From Nonomuraea helvata (GTDB taxonomy: Bacteria; Actinomycetota; Actinomycetes; Streptosporangiales; Streptosporangiaceae), in contig NZ_BAAAXV010000001.1 in NCBI RefSeq assembly GCF_039535785.1, positions 2,666,001 through 2,730,000 on the forward strand: 64,000 nucleotides of DNA, in the 5' to 3' direction. Below, in pieces: positions 1-8,456 of the stretch (position 1 is the first letter of the stretch; each line of letters opens with the position of its first letter). The position numbers and the translations under genes were made by a program. The notes under the pieces are model-generated. The model was given only the letters and a program-made list of their open reading frames with translations, was not told the origin of the DNA and ran no database searches.

Positions 1-88
1 GTCTGGGCACGTTAGGTAACATAGCGGACGTCCGAATGTCATGACAATATGCCATAGTGTCGACGGTAGGCTCCCTCTTGGAGGTGCT

Positions 89-1039
89 TTGTACGACCTG
101 ATCACGATCGGCCGCTGCGGCGTCGACATCTATCCGCTGCAGACCGGCGTCGGCCTGGCCGACGTCGAGACCTTCGGCAAGTTCCTCGGCGGCAGCCCGA
201 CCAACGTGGCCGTCGCCGCGGCACGCCACGGGCTGCGCTCCGCCGTGATCACCGGCGTGGGGGCGGATCCGTTCGGAGAGTTCGTACGCCGGGCGATCCG
301 CGGCTTCGGCGTGGACGACGCCTTCGTGAGCACCATCGAGGGCCCGCCGACGCCCGTGACGTTCTGCGAGATCTTCCCTCCCGACCACTTCCCGATCCAC
401 TTCTACCGCGGCGAGCACCCGCCGGACCTGCGGATCTCTCCTTCCCATCTGGACCTGCGGGCAATCGCGGAGACGAGCCTGTTCTGGTTCTCGCTGACCG
501 GGCTGAGCAAGGAGCCGAGCGCCGCCGCCCACGACGCCGCCCTGTCGACCCGCACGTCGACCCGCACGTCGGGCTGGACCGTGTTCGACCTCGACTGGCG
601 GCCGACGCTGTGGGAGTCGCGGGAGGCCGCGCACGAGGCGGCGCGGCGGGCGCTCCCGTACGCGAACGTCGCCGTCGGCAACCTGGACGAGGTGGAGACC
701 GCGGTGGGCGTGCGCGACCCGGAGGCGGCCGCGCAGGCGCTGCTGGACGCGGGCGTGAAAGTGGCCGTCGTGAAAATGGGCCCCGAGGGGGTTCTCGCGC
801 GTACCTCTGAGGAAAGTGCCTTGGTGGAGCCGGTGGAGGTGAAGGTGGTCAACGGCATCGGAGCGGGCGACGCGTTCGGCGGCGCCCTCTGCCTCGGGCT
901 GCTGCGCGGCTGGCCGCTGGAGCGCACGGTGCGCTTCGCCAACGCGGCGGGCGCGTACGTGGCCGCCCAGCTGGCCTGCGCCGACGCGATGCCGTCCACG
1001 GCGGAAGTGGAAGACCTGCTGAACGGGGCCGGCTCTTGA
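89..1039 (+). CDS. iolC: 5-dehydro-2-deoxygluconokinase IolC (PfkB family)
   Basis: This enzyme phosphorylates 5-dehydro-2-deoxy-D-gluconate to the 6-phosphate in myo-inositol catabolism (cytoplasm). The protein is 316 aa from the start I chose. It opens with the IolC-typical YDLITIGRCGVD, has the PfkB substrate motif GGSPTN near residues 34-39 and the C-terminal anion-hole motif GIGAGDAFGG near 256-265. I chose the TTG at 89 because GGAGG lies at 80-84 and the family signature begins right after it; an in-frame ATG at 41 would add 16 residues unlike the family. The next gene starts inside its stop codon (TTGA), so this is the first visible gene of an operon. A perfect 12-bp tandem duplication (544-567) gives a local STRTSTRTS stretch. 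The function is secure; the exact start is likely but not proven. Confidence 0.93.
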   Translation: MYDLITIGRCGVDIYPLQTGVGLADVETFGKFLGGSPTNVAVAAARHGLRSAVITGVGADPFGEFVRRAIRGFGVDDAFVSTIEGPPTPVTFCEIFPPDHFPIHFYRGEHPPDLRISPSHLDLRAIAETSLFWFSLTGLSKEPSAAAHDAALSTRTSTRTSGWTVFDLDWRPTLWESREAAHEAARRALPYANVAVGNLDEVETAVGVRDPEAAAQALLDAGVKVAVVKMGPEGVLARTSEESALVEPVEVKVVNGIGAGDAFGGALCLGLLRGWPLERTVRFANAAGAYVAAQLACADAMPSTAEVEDLLNGAGS

Positions 1040-1941
1040 GTGACGTCACGCTGTCCAGGACAGCCGCGTACGAGCGGCTCACCCACATCAGGGCGACGCG
1101 CCCCGAGGAGATCGCCGAGGCCGCGGCCCGCCGGCAGCGGCGCGGCCTGCCCGGCGAGGGCGAGCGGCTACTGATCATCGCCGCCGACCATCCGGCCCGC
1201 GGCTCCCTGGGCGTACGCGACCGGCCGCTGGCCATGGCCAGCCGCACGGACCTGCTCGACCGCCTCCAGGTGGCGCTCGCCCGCCCCGGCGTGGACGGCA
1301 TCCTGGCCTCGCCCGACGTGCTGGAGGACCTGCTCCTGCTGGGCGCGCTGGAGGGCAAGCTGGCCTACGGCTCCATGAACAGAGGCGGCCTGCAGGGCTC
1401 CGTCTTCGAGCTGGACGACCGCTTCACCGGCTTCGACGCGGCCTCGATCGACGCCATGCGCCTGGACGGCGGCAAGATGCTCTGCCGCATCGACCCGACC
1501 GACCACGCGACCGTGTCCACCCTGGAGTCCTGCGCCCGCGCGGTCACGGACCTGGCCCGCCACCGCCTGATGGCCATGGTGGAGCCCTTCTGGTCGCGAC
1601 GCACGGAGTCGGGGGCGCTCCGCAACGACCTGTCGCCCGACGCCGTGATCCGCTCGATCAGCATCGCCCAGGCGCTCGGCGTGACCTCGGCGTACACGTG
1701 GCTCAAGATCCCGGCCGTGGCGGAGATGGAGCGCGTGATGGCCGCCACCACGCTGCCCGCCCTGCTGCTCGGCGGCGACCCGCCGGACATCGACGCCGCC
1801 TACGCCGGCTGGCACCGCGCCCTCGCCCTGCCCGGGGTACGGGGCCTCGTGGTGGGCCGCGCCCTGCTCTACCCGCCGGATGACGACGTGGTGACCGCGG
1901 TGGACGGCGCCGCCGCCCTGGTTCGAGAGGCTCGTAAATGA
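1036..1941 (+). CDS. Cgl0158-family (beta/alpha)8-barrel aldolase of the iol operon
   Basis: The 301 aa protein resembles the DeoC/LacD-like aldolase family named after corynebacterial Cgl0158, which also sits inside inositol clusters. Visible barrel motifs are DHPARG (51-56), DGGKMLCRI (144-152), MVEPF (181-185) and YTWLKIP (220-226), where Lys224 is a candidate Schiff-base lysine. By position it may replace IolJ, cleaving 2-deoxy-5-keto-gluconate 6-phosphate to DHAP and malonate semialdehyde; that is inference from context. The start is TTG at 1036, overlapping the iolC stop by 4 bp, and its own stop overlaps the iolB ATG by 4 bp (ATGA). Such tight spacing implies translational coupling. 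No canonical iolJ is seen in the window, and the biochemical role of the family is not settled to my knowledge. Confidence 0.8.
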   Translation: MSDVTLSRTAAYERLTHIRATRPEEIAEAAARRQRRGLPGEGERLLIIAADHPARGSLGVRDRPLAMASRTDLLDRLQVALARPGVDGILASPDVLEDLLLLGALEGKLAYGSMNRGGLQGSVFELDDRFTGFDAASIDAMRLDGGKMLCRIDPTDHATVSTLESCARAVTDLARHRLMAMVEPFWSRRTESGALRNDLSPDAVIRSISIAQALGVTSAYTWLKIPAVAEMERVMAATTLPALLLGGDPPDIDAAYAGWHRALALPGVRGLVVGRALLYPPDDDVVTAVDGAAALVREARK

Positions 1942-2777
1942 CATACATTCCGTACGGCAAGGCCGCCAGCGGCCCCTGGTCGGTCGAGATCACCCCGTCC
2001 TCGGCAGGCTGGACGTACTCGGGACTGCGCGTCGTGGACCTGACGGACGCGCCGGTCTCCTTCGACACCGGCGAGGAGGAGATGCTGGTCCTCCCGCTCT
2101 CGGGCTCCTGCACGGTGACGATCCCTGACGACACGTTCGTGCTGACGGGCAGGGCCTCGGTGTTCGACGGGCCGAGCGACTTCGCCTACGTCCCGATCGG
2201 CACCCAGGTGACCATCCAGGGCGCCGGACGGATCGCGCTGCCCTCCGCCCGCGCCACCCGCGCGCTGAAGCCGCGGTACGTGGCCGCCGCCGAGGTCGCG
2301 GTCGAGATCCGCGGCGCGGGCCAGGCCACCCGCCAGGTGAACAACTTCGCCGCTCCCGACGCCTTCGACTGCCACAAGCTCATGGCCGTGGAGGTCATCA
2401 CCCCGGGCGGCAACTGGTCGTCGTACCCGCCGCACAAACACGACACCGACAATCCGGGCGAGGCGGTCCTGGAGGAGATCTACTACTTCGAGGTGCGCGA
2501 CCAGGGCATCGGCTACCAGCGCGTCTACTCCTCCGAGCGCGGCCACATCGACACCCTGGCCGAGGTCTCCTCCGGCGACGCCGTCCTGGTCCCGTACGGT
2601 TACCACGGCCCTGCCATGGCCGCCCCCGGCTACGACATGTACTACCTGAACGTCCTGGCGGGCCCGGCGGAGCAGCGTTCGATGGCGTTCTGCGACGACC
2701 CGCGCCACGCCTGGATCCGCTCCTCCTGGGAGGCCCAGCCCACCGACCCGCGACTGCCGTTCGGGAGGATCGCATGA
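1938..2777 (+). CDS. iolB: 5-deoxy-glucuronate isomerase IolB
   Basis: IolB converts 5-deoxy-D-glucuronate to 5-dehydro-2-deoxy-D-gluconate, the step before IolC. The protein is 279 aa, in the usual family range, with a double cupin fold. The signature metal/substrate stretch reads NWSSYPPHKHDTDN and is followed by EEIYYFEV and later VLVPYGYHGP and MYYLNVLAG, all typical of IolB. It starts with ATG at 1938 in a 4-bp overlap with the aldolase gene. Its TGA is overlapped by the ATG of a 23-codon ORF (2774), so iolB, the micro-ORF and iolD form one translationally coupled chain. Confidence is high from motifs and neighbours. Confidence 0.95.
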   Translation: MTYIPYGKAASGPWSVEITPSSAGWTYSGLRVVDLTDAPVSFDTGEEEMLVLPLSGSCTVTIPDDTFVLTGRASVFDGPSDFAYVPIGTQVTIQGAGRIALPSARATRALKPRYVAAAEVAVEIRGAGQATRQVNNFAAPDAFDCHKLMAVEVITPGGNWSSYPPHKHDTDNPGEAVLEEIYYFEVRDQGIGYQRVYSSERGHIDTLAEVSSGDAVLVPYGYHGPAMAAPGYDMYYLNVLAGPAEQRSMAFCDDPRHAWIRSSWEAQPTDPRLPFGRIA

Positions 2778-2845
2778 TCGAGCTTGTCGAGATCATCAAT
2801 GAACACAGCACCCTGGTCATGAGGCCGACGAAGGAGGTCTCATGA
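2774..2845 (+). CDS. 23-codon micro-ORF bridging iolB and iolD
   Basis: An ATG at 2774 overlaps the iolB stop (ATGA) and opens a 23-codon frame ending in a TGA at 2843-2845 that itself overlaps the iolD ATG at 2842. The peptide starts MIELVEIINEH and ends RPTKEVS. A GGGAGGA at 2763-2769, inside iolB, could serve as its ribosome binding site. The iolD site AAGGAGG (2831-2837) lies within the micro-ORF. Having both ends in exact 4-bp overlap suggests it is translated, either as a small protein or simply to carry ribosomes to iolD. I recognise no family. Chance cannot be excluded for a frame this short. Confidence 0.5.
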   Translation: MIELVEIINEHSTLVMRPTKEVS

Positions 2846-4692
2846 CCCAGCTCACGGTCGGGCAGGCCGTCGTACGCTTCCTGGCCCAGCAGTGGAGCGA
2901 GCGCGACGGGCTGGAGCGCAGGTTCTTCGGCGGCATCTGCGGCATCTTCGGCCACGGCAACGTCGCCGGGCTCGGCCAGGCGCTGGCCACCTCCACCGAG
3001 GACCTGCCCTACCACCTGAGCCGCAACGAGCAGGCCATGGTCCACACGGCCGCCGCCTACGCCCGGGCCTCCAACCGCCTGGCCACGCTGGCGTGCACGA
3101 CCTCCATCGGCCCGGGCGCGACCAACATGATCACCGGCGCGGCCGGCGCGACGATCAACCGGCTGCCGGTGCTCCTGCTGCCCGGCGACATCTTCTCCAC
3201 CCGTGTGGCGGGCCCGGTGCTGCAGGAGCTGGAGGATCAGCGCTCGTACGACATCTCCGTCAACGACTGCTTCAAGCCGGTCTCCCGCTACTGGGACCGG
3301 ATCAACCGACCCGAGCAGCTCCCGTCCGCGCTGCTGGCCGCCATGCGCGTGCTCACCGACCCGGCGGAGACCGGCGCGGTGACGCTGGCGCTGCCGCAGG
3401 ACGTGCAGGCGGAGGCGTACGACTGGCCGGACGAGCTGTTCGCGCGGCGCGTGTGGCACATCCCCAGGCCCGCCCCCGAGCGAGCCGCCGTGTACAGGGC
3501 GGCCCGGCTGGTCAAGTCGGCCTCGCGTCCGCTCATCGTGGCGGGCGGCGGGACGATCTACAGCGAGGCCACGGAGCAGCTGCGGATCTTCGCCGAGACG
3601 TACGGCATCCCGGTGGCCGAGACGCAGGCCGGCAAGGGCGCCCTCCCGTACGGGCACCCGCTCGCCATGGGGGCGATCGGCGCCACCGGCACCACGGCGG
3701 CCAACGCGCTGGCCCGCGAGGCCGACCTGATCATCGGCATCGGCACCCGCTACAGCGACTTCACCACGGCCTCCCGGACGATCTTCGCGCCGGACGCCCG
3801 GTTCCTGAACCTCAACATCACCGCCTTCGACGCCGCCAAGCTGTCGGGCACGCAGCTGGTGGCCGACGCCCGCGAGGGGCTGGCGGACCTGGTCGAGGCG
3901 TTCGCGGGCTGGAGCGGCCCGCCGCACGCCTACCGCGAGCGGGCCGCTGAGCTGACCCGGGAGTGGGACGCGGCAGTGGACCACGCGTACGCCCTGGAGG
4001 GCTCGCCCCTGCCCCAGTCCGCCGTGATCGGCGCGGTCAACGCGGCGGCGGGCGACGACGGCGTGGTGGTGTGCGCGGCCGGTTCGATGCCCGGCGACCT
4101 GCACAAGCTCTGGCGGCCGAGCGGCCCGGGCAGCTACCACGTCGAGTACGGCTACTCCTGCATGGGCTACGAGATCGCCGGCGGGCTGGGCGTCAGGATG
4201 GCGGCGCCGGAGCGCGAGGTGTTCGTCATGGTGGGCGACGGCTCGTACCTGATGATGGCCCAGGAGCTCGTCACGGCGGTCTCCGAGGGGATCAAGCTGA
4301 TCGTCGTCCTGGTCGACAACTCCGGCTTCGCCTCCATCGGCCGGCTGTCGGAGAGCGTCGGCGCGGAGCGGCTCGGCACCTCGTACCGCCACCGCGACGG
4401 CGGGCCGCTGTCGGTCGACCTCGCCGCCAACGCGGCCAGCCTCGGCGCGTCGGTGCTGCGTCCCGAGTCGGTCGCCGACCTGCGCAAGGCGCTCGACGCG
4501 GCCCGCTCGGCGACCGAGACCACGGTGATCTACGTCCGCACCGACCCGATGGCGGACGACGTGCCGTCCTCCGAGGCATGGTGGGACGTGCCCGTGGCGG
4601 CGGTCGGCACGACGGACGCGACCCGGGCGGCGCGGGAGACGTACGAGGTGAACAAGCTCGCCCAGCGACCCCACCTCACTCCGCCCGGCTGA
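2842..4692 (+). CDS. iolD: 3D-(3,5/4)-trihydroxycyclohexane-1,2-dione acylhydrolase IolD
   Basis: IolD is a thiamine-diphosphate enzyme that opens the ring of 3D-trihydroxycyclohexane-1,2-dione to give 5-deoxy-glucuronate. The 616 aa protein has the three ThDP-enzyme domains: an N-terminal PYR domain with the activating glutamate in SRNEQAMVHTAAAYARAS (about 58-75), a central Rossmann-like domain (about 215-370), and a C-terminal PP domain with the GDG...N cofactor motif (VGDGSYLMMAQEL, then VLVDNSGF). AAGGAGG at 2831-2837 supports the ATG at 2842. It is the last iol gene here; iolA, iolE, iolG and an inositol transporter are not in the window and may lie upstream or elsewhere. Confidence 0.96.
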   Translation: MTQLTVGQAVVRFLAQQWSERDGLERRFFGGICGIFGHGNVAGLGQALATSTEDLPYHLSRNEQAMVHTAAAYARASNRLATLACTTSIGPGATNMITGAAGATINRLPVLLLPGDIFSTRVAGPVLQELEDQRSYDISVNDCFKPVSRYWDRINRPEQLPSALLAAMRVLTDPAETGAVTLALPQDVQAEAYDWPDELFARRVWHIPRPAPERAAVYRAARLVKSASRPLIVAGGGTIYSEATEQLRIFAETYGIPVAETQAGKGALPYGHPLAMGAIGATGTTAANALAREADLIIGIGTRYSDFTTASRTIFAPDARFLNLNITAFDAAKLSGTQLVADAREGLADLVEAFAGWSGPPHAYRERAAELTREWDAAVDHAYALEGSPLPQSAVIGAVNAAAGDDGVVVCAAGSMPGDLHKLWRPSGPGSYHVEYGYSCMGYEIAGGLGVRMAAPEREVFVMVGDGSYLMMAQELVTAVSEGIKLIVVLVDNSGFASIGRLSESVGAERLGTSYRHRDGGPLSVDLAANAASLGASVLRPESVADLRKALDAARSATETTVIYVRTDPMADDVPSSEAWWDVPVAAVGTTDATRAARETYEVNKLAQRPHLTPPG

Positions 4693-4753
4693 CCAGGATT
4701 GCCGCCGATCCCTCCAGGGAACGCCTCTGACCAGGCAGAACGGGGGGCAGGGG

Positions 4754-5806
4754 ATGAGGCCGTGGCGGCTGCTCGGCTGGCTCGCGTTGATCGCGGTGGC
4801 CGGCTTCTGCCTTTACCACGTGCGCACGGTGGCGATCTCGATCGTCATCGGCGTGTTCATCACGGCGCTGCTCCTGCCCGCCGCCCGCTGGCTCAGGTCG
4901 CGCGGGCTGAACCGCGCCCTGTCCACCGCGATCGTCTTCGGGGGCGGGCTCGTGCTGGCGGCGGGCCTGCTCGCGCTGGTGGTGCCGCCCACCATTGACA
5001 GCGTGTCCCAGCTACGGACCAGCTTCGGCAAGGTGCTCGACGACCTGCACCATCTGACCGCCAGGTTCGGGCTCGATCCGCGCCGGCTCGCCGCGCAGGC
5101 CAAGGAGTACCTGACCGGCCAGGGCCGCCAGCTCACCACCGGCGCGCTGGCCGGGGTCAGGACGGTGGGCGAGATCGTCGTCGGGGCGGTGCTCGCGGTC
5201 ATCCTGTCGATCTACTTCGTGCACGGCGGCGACCGGCTCTTCCGCTGGCTCGTGGAGCTCGCACCCGCCTCGGCCAGGCCCCGCCTCACCGATGCCGGTC
5301 ACGTGGTGATCACGGTGGTCGGCCGCTACATCCGCGGGATCGCGATGGTGGGCGCGGTGGACGCCCTCTTCATCGGATCGGCCCTGTGGCTCCTGGGAGT
5401 GCCGATCGCGTTGCCGCTGGCGGTGCTGACGTTCGTGGGGGCGTACCTGCCGGTGGTGGGCGCGTTCGTCGCGGGGCTGCTGGCCGCGGTGGTGGCGCTC
5501 GTGGCCAAGGGCTGGCTGGTGGCGCTCATCGTGGTCGGCGTGACCGTGGCGGTGCAGCAGATCGAGGGACACGTGCTGGCGCCGCAGATCTACGGCAGGG
5601 CCCTGGACCTGCCCGGCGCGGTCATCCTGATCGCCATCGCGGTGGGCAGCCTGGTCGCGGGCGTCATCGGCGCGTTCCTGGCCGCCCCGGTGGCGGGGGT
5701 GATCGTGGCCCTGCTGCGCAACTCGAGGGGCCCCGCCGGTCACGCGGAGGTCAGGACGCCTCCCACCCGGCCGCAGCCCCCTCCAGCGACTCCTGCGACC
5801 AGGTGA
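4754..5806 (+). CDS. AI-2E family membrane transporter
   Basis: The 350 aa polytopic protein is of the AI-2E/PerM (former UPF0118) family. Hydrophobic segments fall near residues 5-35 (a pair), 55-80, 140-160, 195-250 and a long C-terminal cluster around 255-320, with the family-typical stretch GAYLPVVGAFVAG near 225-240 and QQIEGHVLAPQIYGRAL. Members export small molecules or act in ion homeostasis; the substrate here cannot be told. It starts 61 bp after iolD and may be read through from it, but it is not an iol gene. Its 3' end overlaps the convergent PadR gene by 56 bp, encoding a Pro/Thr-rich tail. Confidence 0.85.
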   Translation: MRPWRLLGWLALIAVAGFCLYHVRTVAISIVIGVFITALLLPAARWLRSRGLNRALSTAIVFGGGLVLAAGLLALVVPPTIDSVSQLRTSFGKVLDDLHHLTARFGLDPRRLAAQAKEYLTGQGRQLTTGALAGVRTVGEIVVGAVLAVILSIYFVHGGDRLFRWLVELAPASARPRLTDAGHVVITVVGRYIRGIAMVGAVDALFIGSALWLLGVPIALPLAVLTFVGAYLPVVGAFVAGLLAAVVALVAKGWLVALIVVGVTVAVQQIEGHVLAPQIYGRALDLPGAVILIAIAVGSLVAGVIGAFLAAPVAGVIVALLRNSRGPAGHAEVRTPPTRPQPPPATPATR

Positions 5807-6353
5807 GCCGCCCGGCCCGCAGATCCTCGAGGACCGCGCGGAGCCATCGGGTCTCGGCGGCCGTCATCTCGCGCAGGTATTCGACCTCCAGCATGGTGAC
5901 GCGTGGCAGGCCGGCTTCGGCGGCCAGGGACGCGTCCAGCCCGGCCAGCGTCTGGGCGACCGCCCGCTCGCGCCGCTCGAGCGCCTGCGTCAGCGCTTCC
6001 GGGGCGAGCAGGAGAGCGTTCGCCAGTGCCGCGGGGAACTGCGGGAACTCCTGCTTGGGCGTGCTGAGCATCTCCTCCAGCCACTTGCCCAGCGCCGCCC
6101 CGCCCTCGTCGGTGAGCTCGTAGACCGTGCGCTCGGGGTACTGCTGGTCGCGCCCCGTCTCGCGGACCCTGATCAGGCCGCCCTCCAGCAGCCGGTCGAT
6201 GGTCCGGTAGAGGCCGGCCCGCTGGCCGACGTTGACCACCAGGTCCTTGCCCCACTGCTTGAGCAGGCGCTGGATGCCGTACGGATGCAGCGGCTGGTAG
6301 CGCAGGAGGGCCAGCACAGTCAGGGCGAGCGGCGAGCCGCGATCGAGAGCCAT
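5751..6353 (-). CDS. PadR-family transcriptional regulator
   Basis: The 200 aa protein has an N-terminal winged helix (about 1-90). It contains the PadR features ALLRYQPLHPYGIQRLLKQW, LYRTIDRLLEGGLI and ERTVYELTDEG, followed by a C-terminal helical dimerisation region. PadR proteins are usually ligand-responsive repressors of the gene next door. Here it is divergent from a small LiaF-like gene and an FAD monooxygenase, across a 64-bp gap with four phased ACTA(G) repeats (6362-6410), so it likely controls that pair and itself. The 3' end overlaps the AI-2E gene by 56 bp in convergent orientation. The family call is firm; the target is inferred from position. Confidence 0.9.
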   Translation of the reverse strand: MALDRGSPLALTVLALLRYQPLHPYGIQRLLKQWGKDLVVNVGQRAGLYRTIDRLLEGGLIRVRETGRDQQYPERTVYELTDEGGAALGKWLEEMLSTPKQEFPQFPAALANALLLAPEALTQALERRERAVAQTLAGLDASLAAEAGLPRVTMLEVEYLREMTAAETRWLRAVLEDLRAGRLTWSQESLEGAAAGWEAS

Positions 6354-6361
6354 ATGTCAAT

Positions 6362-6410
6362 ACTAGCCCCAAAGTTACTAGTTGACGAGGAACTAGTTTC
6401 AATGCAACTA
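6362..6410. promoter_or_regulatory. Putative PadR operator: four ACTA(G) repeats at 15-bp spacing
   Basis: ACTAG occurs at 6362, 6377 and 6392, and ACTAT at 6407, each exactly 15 bp after the last, in the divergent gap between padR (start 6353) and the gene at 6418. Copies 2 and 3 extend to ACTAGTT. The array fills almost the whole gap, so a bound regulator would block both promoters. Confidence 0.6.
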
Positions 6411-6417
6411 TCGAGCT

Positions 6418-6894
6418 ATGAGCGATGTTGAGCGAATCCACTCCGACCACGCAGACACCAAGCGTCTGGGCAACTGGACCACCGCAGGCCGCTTCGAGGT
6501 CCGCAACCGTTATGGCAAGAGCACCATCGACCTGCGCTCCCCCGGCCTGCCCGACGAGGTGGAGGTCCGGCTGGACCTCGACCACGGCGTGGTCAAGCTG
6601 CTGGTCCCCGATGACGCCACCGTCGACCACTGGGACCTCCACTGGACCGGCAGGGGCAAGGTCAAGGACTACGAGGCGCCCACGGAGAGCTCCGGCCGGC
6701 GCATCCGCCTGGTCGGCACGGCCATCACGAGCGAGGTCCGCGTCCTGCGACACGGCGGCGCGATCATCACCGCGATGATGTCCCGCGAGTACTTCCGCGA
6801 CGTCCGCCAGGCCCAGAAGAACCGCACCCACCCCACGGTCGACGACCCCGCGCGCAACCTGGAGACCGCCCCGTGCAAGACGTCGCGGTCCTGA
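6418..6894 (+). CDS. Small LiaF-like/DUF1707-neighbour protein, function unknown
   Basis: This is a 158 aa soluble protein without signal or membrane segments. Residues 20-115 look beta-rich (RYGKSTIDLRSPG, VKLLVPDDATVDHWDLH, IRLVGTAITSEVRVLRHGG) and resemble the C-terminal beta domain of LiaF-type, cell-wall-active-antibiotic-response proteins. That resemblance is by eye and tentative. It is the first gene downstream of the PadR operator and its 3' end overlaps the monooxygenase gene by 22 bp, so the two are probably co-expressed. I cannot assign a function. Confidence 0.6.
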   Translation: MSDVERIHSDHADTKRLGNWTTAGRFEVRNRYGKSTIDLRSPGLPDEVEVRLDLDHGVVKLLVPDDATVDHWDLHWTGRGKVKDYEAPTESSGRRIRLVGTAITSEVRVLRHGGAIITAMMSREYFRDVRQAQKNRTHPTVDDPARNLETAPCKTSRS

Positions 6895-8417
6895 TCGTCG
6901 GAGGCGGCTACGCGGGCCTCGCCTCAGCGCTCTTCCTCTCCCACCAGGGCGTGCCCTGCCTGCTGGTCGACCGCCACCCCGGCGCGTCGATCCTGGGCAG
7001 GGCCAGGGGGATCAACCCGCGTACCCTCGAGATCTACCGGCCACTCGGCCTGGAGCAGCGCGTGATGGAGGCGGGCCGTCCTTTCGAGGAGGAGGGCGGC
7101 GTCGCCCGCTGCGCGACGCTGGTGGACGAGTGGCACTGGCTGTTCGGCGACGAGTTCCCGCGGGCGCTGCCCGACCTGACCGCCGGCGAGTTCTGCATGG
7201 CCGACCAGAGCACGGTCGAGCCGATCCTGATCGAGGCGGCCCGTGCCAAGGGTGCGGAGCTCTGGTTCGACACGCAGTGCCGGTCGATCGAGCCCGACGA
7301 CGACGGCGTGACGGCCGTGGTGGAGAACCGCTCCACCGGCGAGCGGCGCACGATCAGGGCCCAGTACGTGATCGGTGCCGACGGCTACGGCGGCGCCATC
7401 AGGGAACGGCTCGGCATCGCCCGCAGCGGCCCCGGCCCGCTGCGGCACTTCGTGACCTTCGTCTTCAAGGCCGACCTTTCGGACATCATCACCAAGCGAG
7501 CGCTGTTCTGGATGATCGGCGCACCCGGCAGCCCGGTTTCCGGAGGGTTCGTCTCCCACGCGATGCGCGACCACTGGGGCCTGGCCCTGATGTACGACCC
7601 GCGCGAGGAATCGCCCGACGACTTCACCGACGAGCGCTGCGTATCCGCCGCCAAGGCTCTCATCGGCCGCGACGTCCCTGTCGAGCTGGTCAGCAGGGCA
7701 TCGTGGACGGAGGCGGCCGGCGTGGCCGACAGCTACCGTTCCGGCCGGGTCTTCCTCGCCGGGGACGCCGCGCACGTGTGGCCGCCGGCGCAGGCGCTGG
7801 GCGCCAACTCGGCGGTCCAGGACGCGCACAACCTGGCCTGGAAACTCGCGGCCGTCCTCGCGGGACGGGCCTCGGACGCGCTGCTCGACACGTACGAGGC
7901 CGAGCGTCGCCCGGTGGCGCTGGAGCTGGCCGACCTGACCGTACGCAGCCAGAACGCCCGCTTCAGCCCCACTCCCGAGGAAGACCCGATGGACCCGATC
8001 ACGTCCATCCTCGGCCAGCGGTACACCTCCACCGCGATGATCGGCGCCTCCCCCGGTCCGGTGTTCGGCGACGGGGTGTCAGAGCACGCGCGACCCGGCA
8101 CCCGGGCACCACACCTCTGGCTGGACATGGACGGGCGCCGGATCGGCGTGCACGACCTGTTCCATGACTCGTTCGTGCTGTTGTGCGGGCCCGGCGCGGA
8201 TTCGTGGGCGCGGGCGGCGGGCGACGGGGTGCGGGCCTACCGGGTCGGATCGGACCTGATCGACGTGGACGGTCACTGGGAGTCCCGCTACGGCTGCGAC
8301 GCCGTCCTGGTCCGCCCGGACGGATACGTGGCCTGGCGCTCCGACACACCCGAGCCTGGAGACGGCGGCACGCCTGCGGCGCGGCTGGAAAGCGCCCTCC
8401 GCCAGATCCTCCACTGA
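6873..8417 (+). CDS. FAD-dependent aromatic hydroxylase (PHBH/TfdB-type)
   Basis: The 514 aa flavoprotein monooxygenase has all three class A motifs: the GxGxxG dinucleotide fold at the N-terminus (VLIVGGGYAGLASALFLS), the DG motif (VIGADGYGGAIRERLG, about 165-180) and the GD motif (VFLAGDAAHVWPPAQALGAN, about 291-310). A C-terminal thioredoxin-like domain (about 400-514) resembles phenol hydroxylase and RdmE/PgaE-type polyketide hydroxylases. It would hydroxylate an aromatic substrate using NAD(P)H and O2. The GTG start at 6873 has GGAG upstream and overlaps the preceding gene by 22 bp. Being under PadR control suggests a phenolic inducer, but no biosynthetic or degradation cluster surrounds it. 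Confidence 0.88.
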   Translation: MQDVAVLIVGGGYAGLASALFLSHQGVPCLLVDRHPGASILGRARGINPRTLEIYRPLGLEQRVMEAGRPFEEEGGVARCATLVDEWHWLFGDEFPRALPDLTAGEFCMADQSTVEPILIEAARAKGAELWFDTQCRSIEPDDDGVTAVVENRSTGERRTIRAQYVIGADGYGGAIRERLGIARSGPGPLRHFVTFVFKADLSDIITKRALFWMIGAPGSPVSGGFVSHAMRDHWGLALMYDPREESPDDFTDERCVSAAKALIGRDVPVELVSRASWTEAAGVADSYRSGRVFLAGDAAHVWPPAQALGANSAVQDAHNLAWKLAAVLAGRASDALLDTYEAERRPVALELADLTVRSQNARFSPTPEEDPMDPITSILGQRYTSTAMIGASPGPVFGDGVSEHARPGTRAPHLWLDMDGRRIGVHDLFHDSFVLLCGPGADSWARAAGDGVRAYRVGSDLIDVDGHWESRYGCDAVLVRPDGYVAWRSDTPEPGDGGTPAARLESALRQILH

Positions 8418-8456
8418 CCGGACACGCGTCCGGGGCCACTTGGTGCAGGCCGCCGG

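Noticed and set aside
41..88. ATG at 41 as the iolC start
   Set aside because: The extra 16 residues are unlike IolC, and the TTG at 89 has GGAGG four bases upstream followed by the family signature.
2398..4674. 758-codon minus frame opposite iolD
   Set aside because: Same shadow effect; iolD has complete ThDP-enzyme motifs on the plus strand.
6873..8417. Part of a polyketide gene cluster
   Set aside because: The hydroxylase resembles tailoring enzymes, but no synthase, cyclase or other tailoring genes are adjacent.
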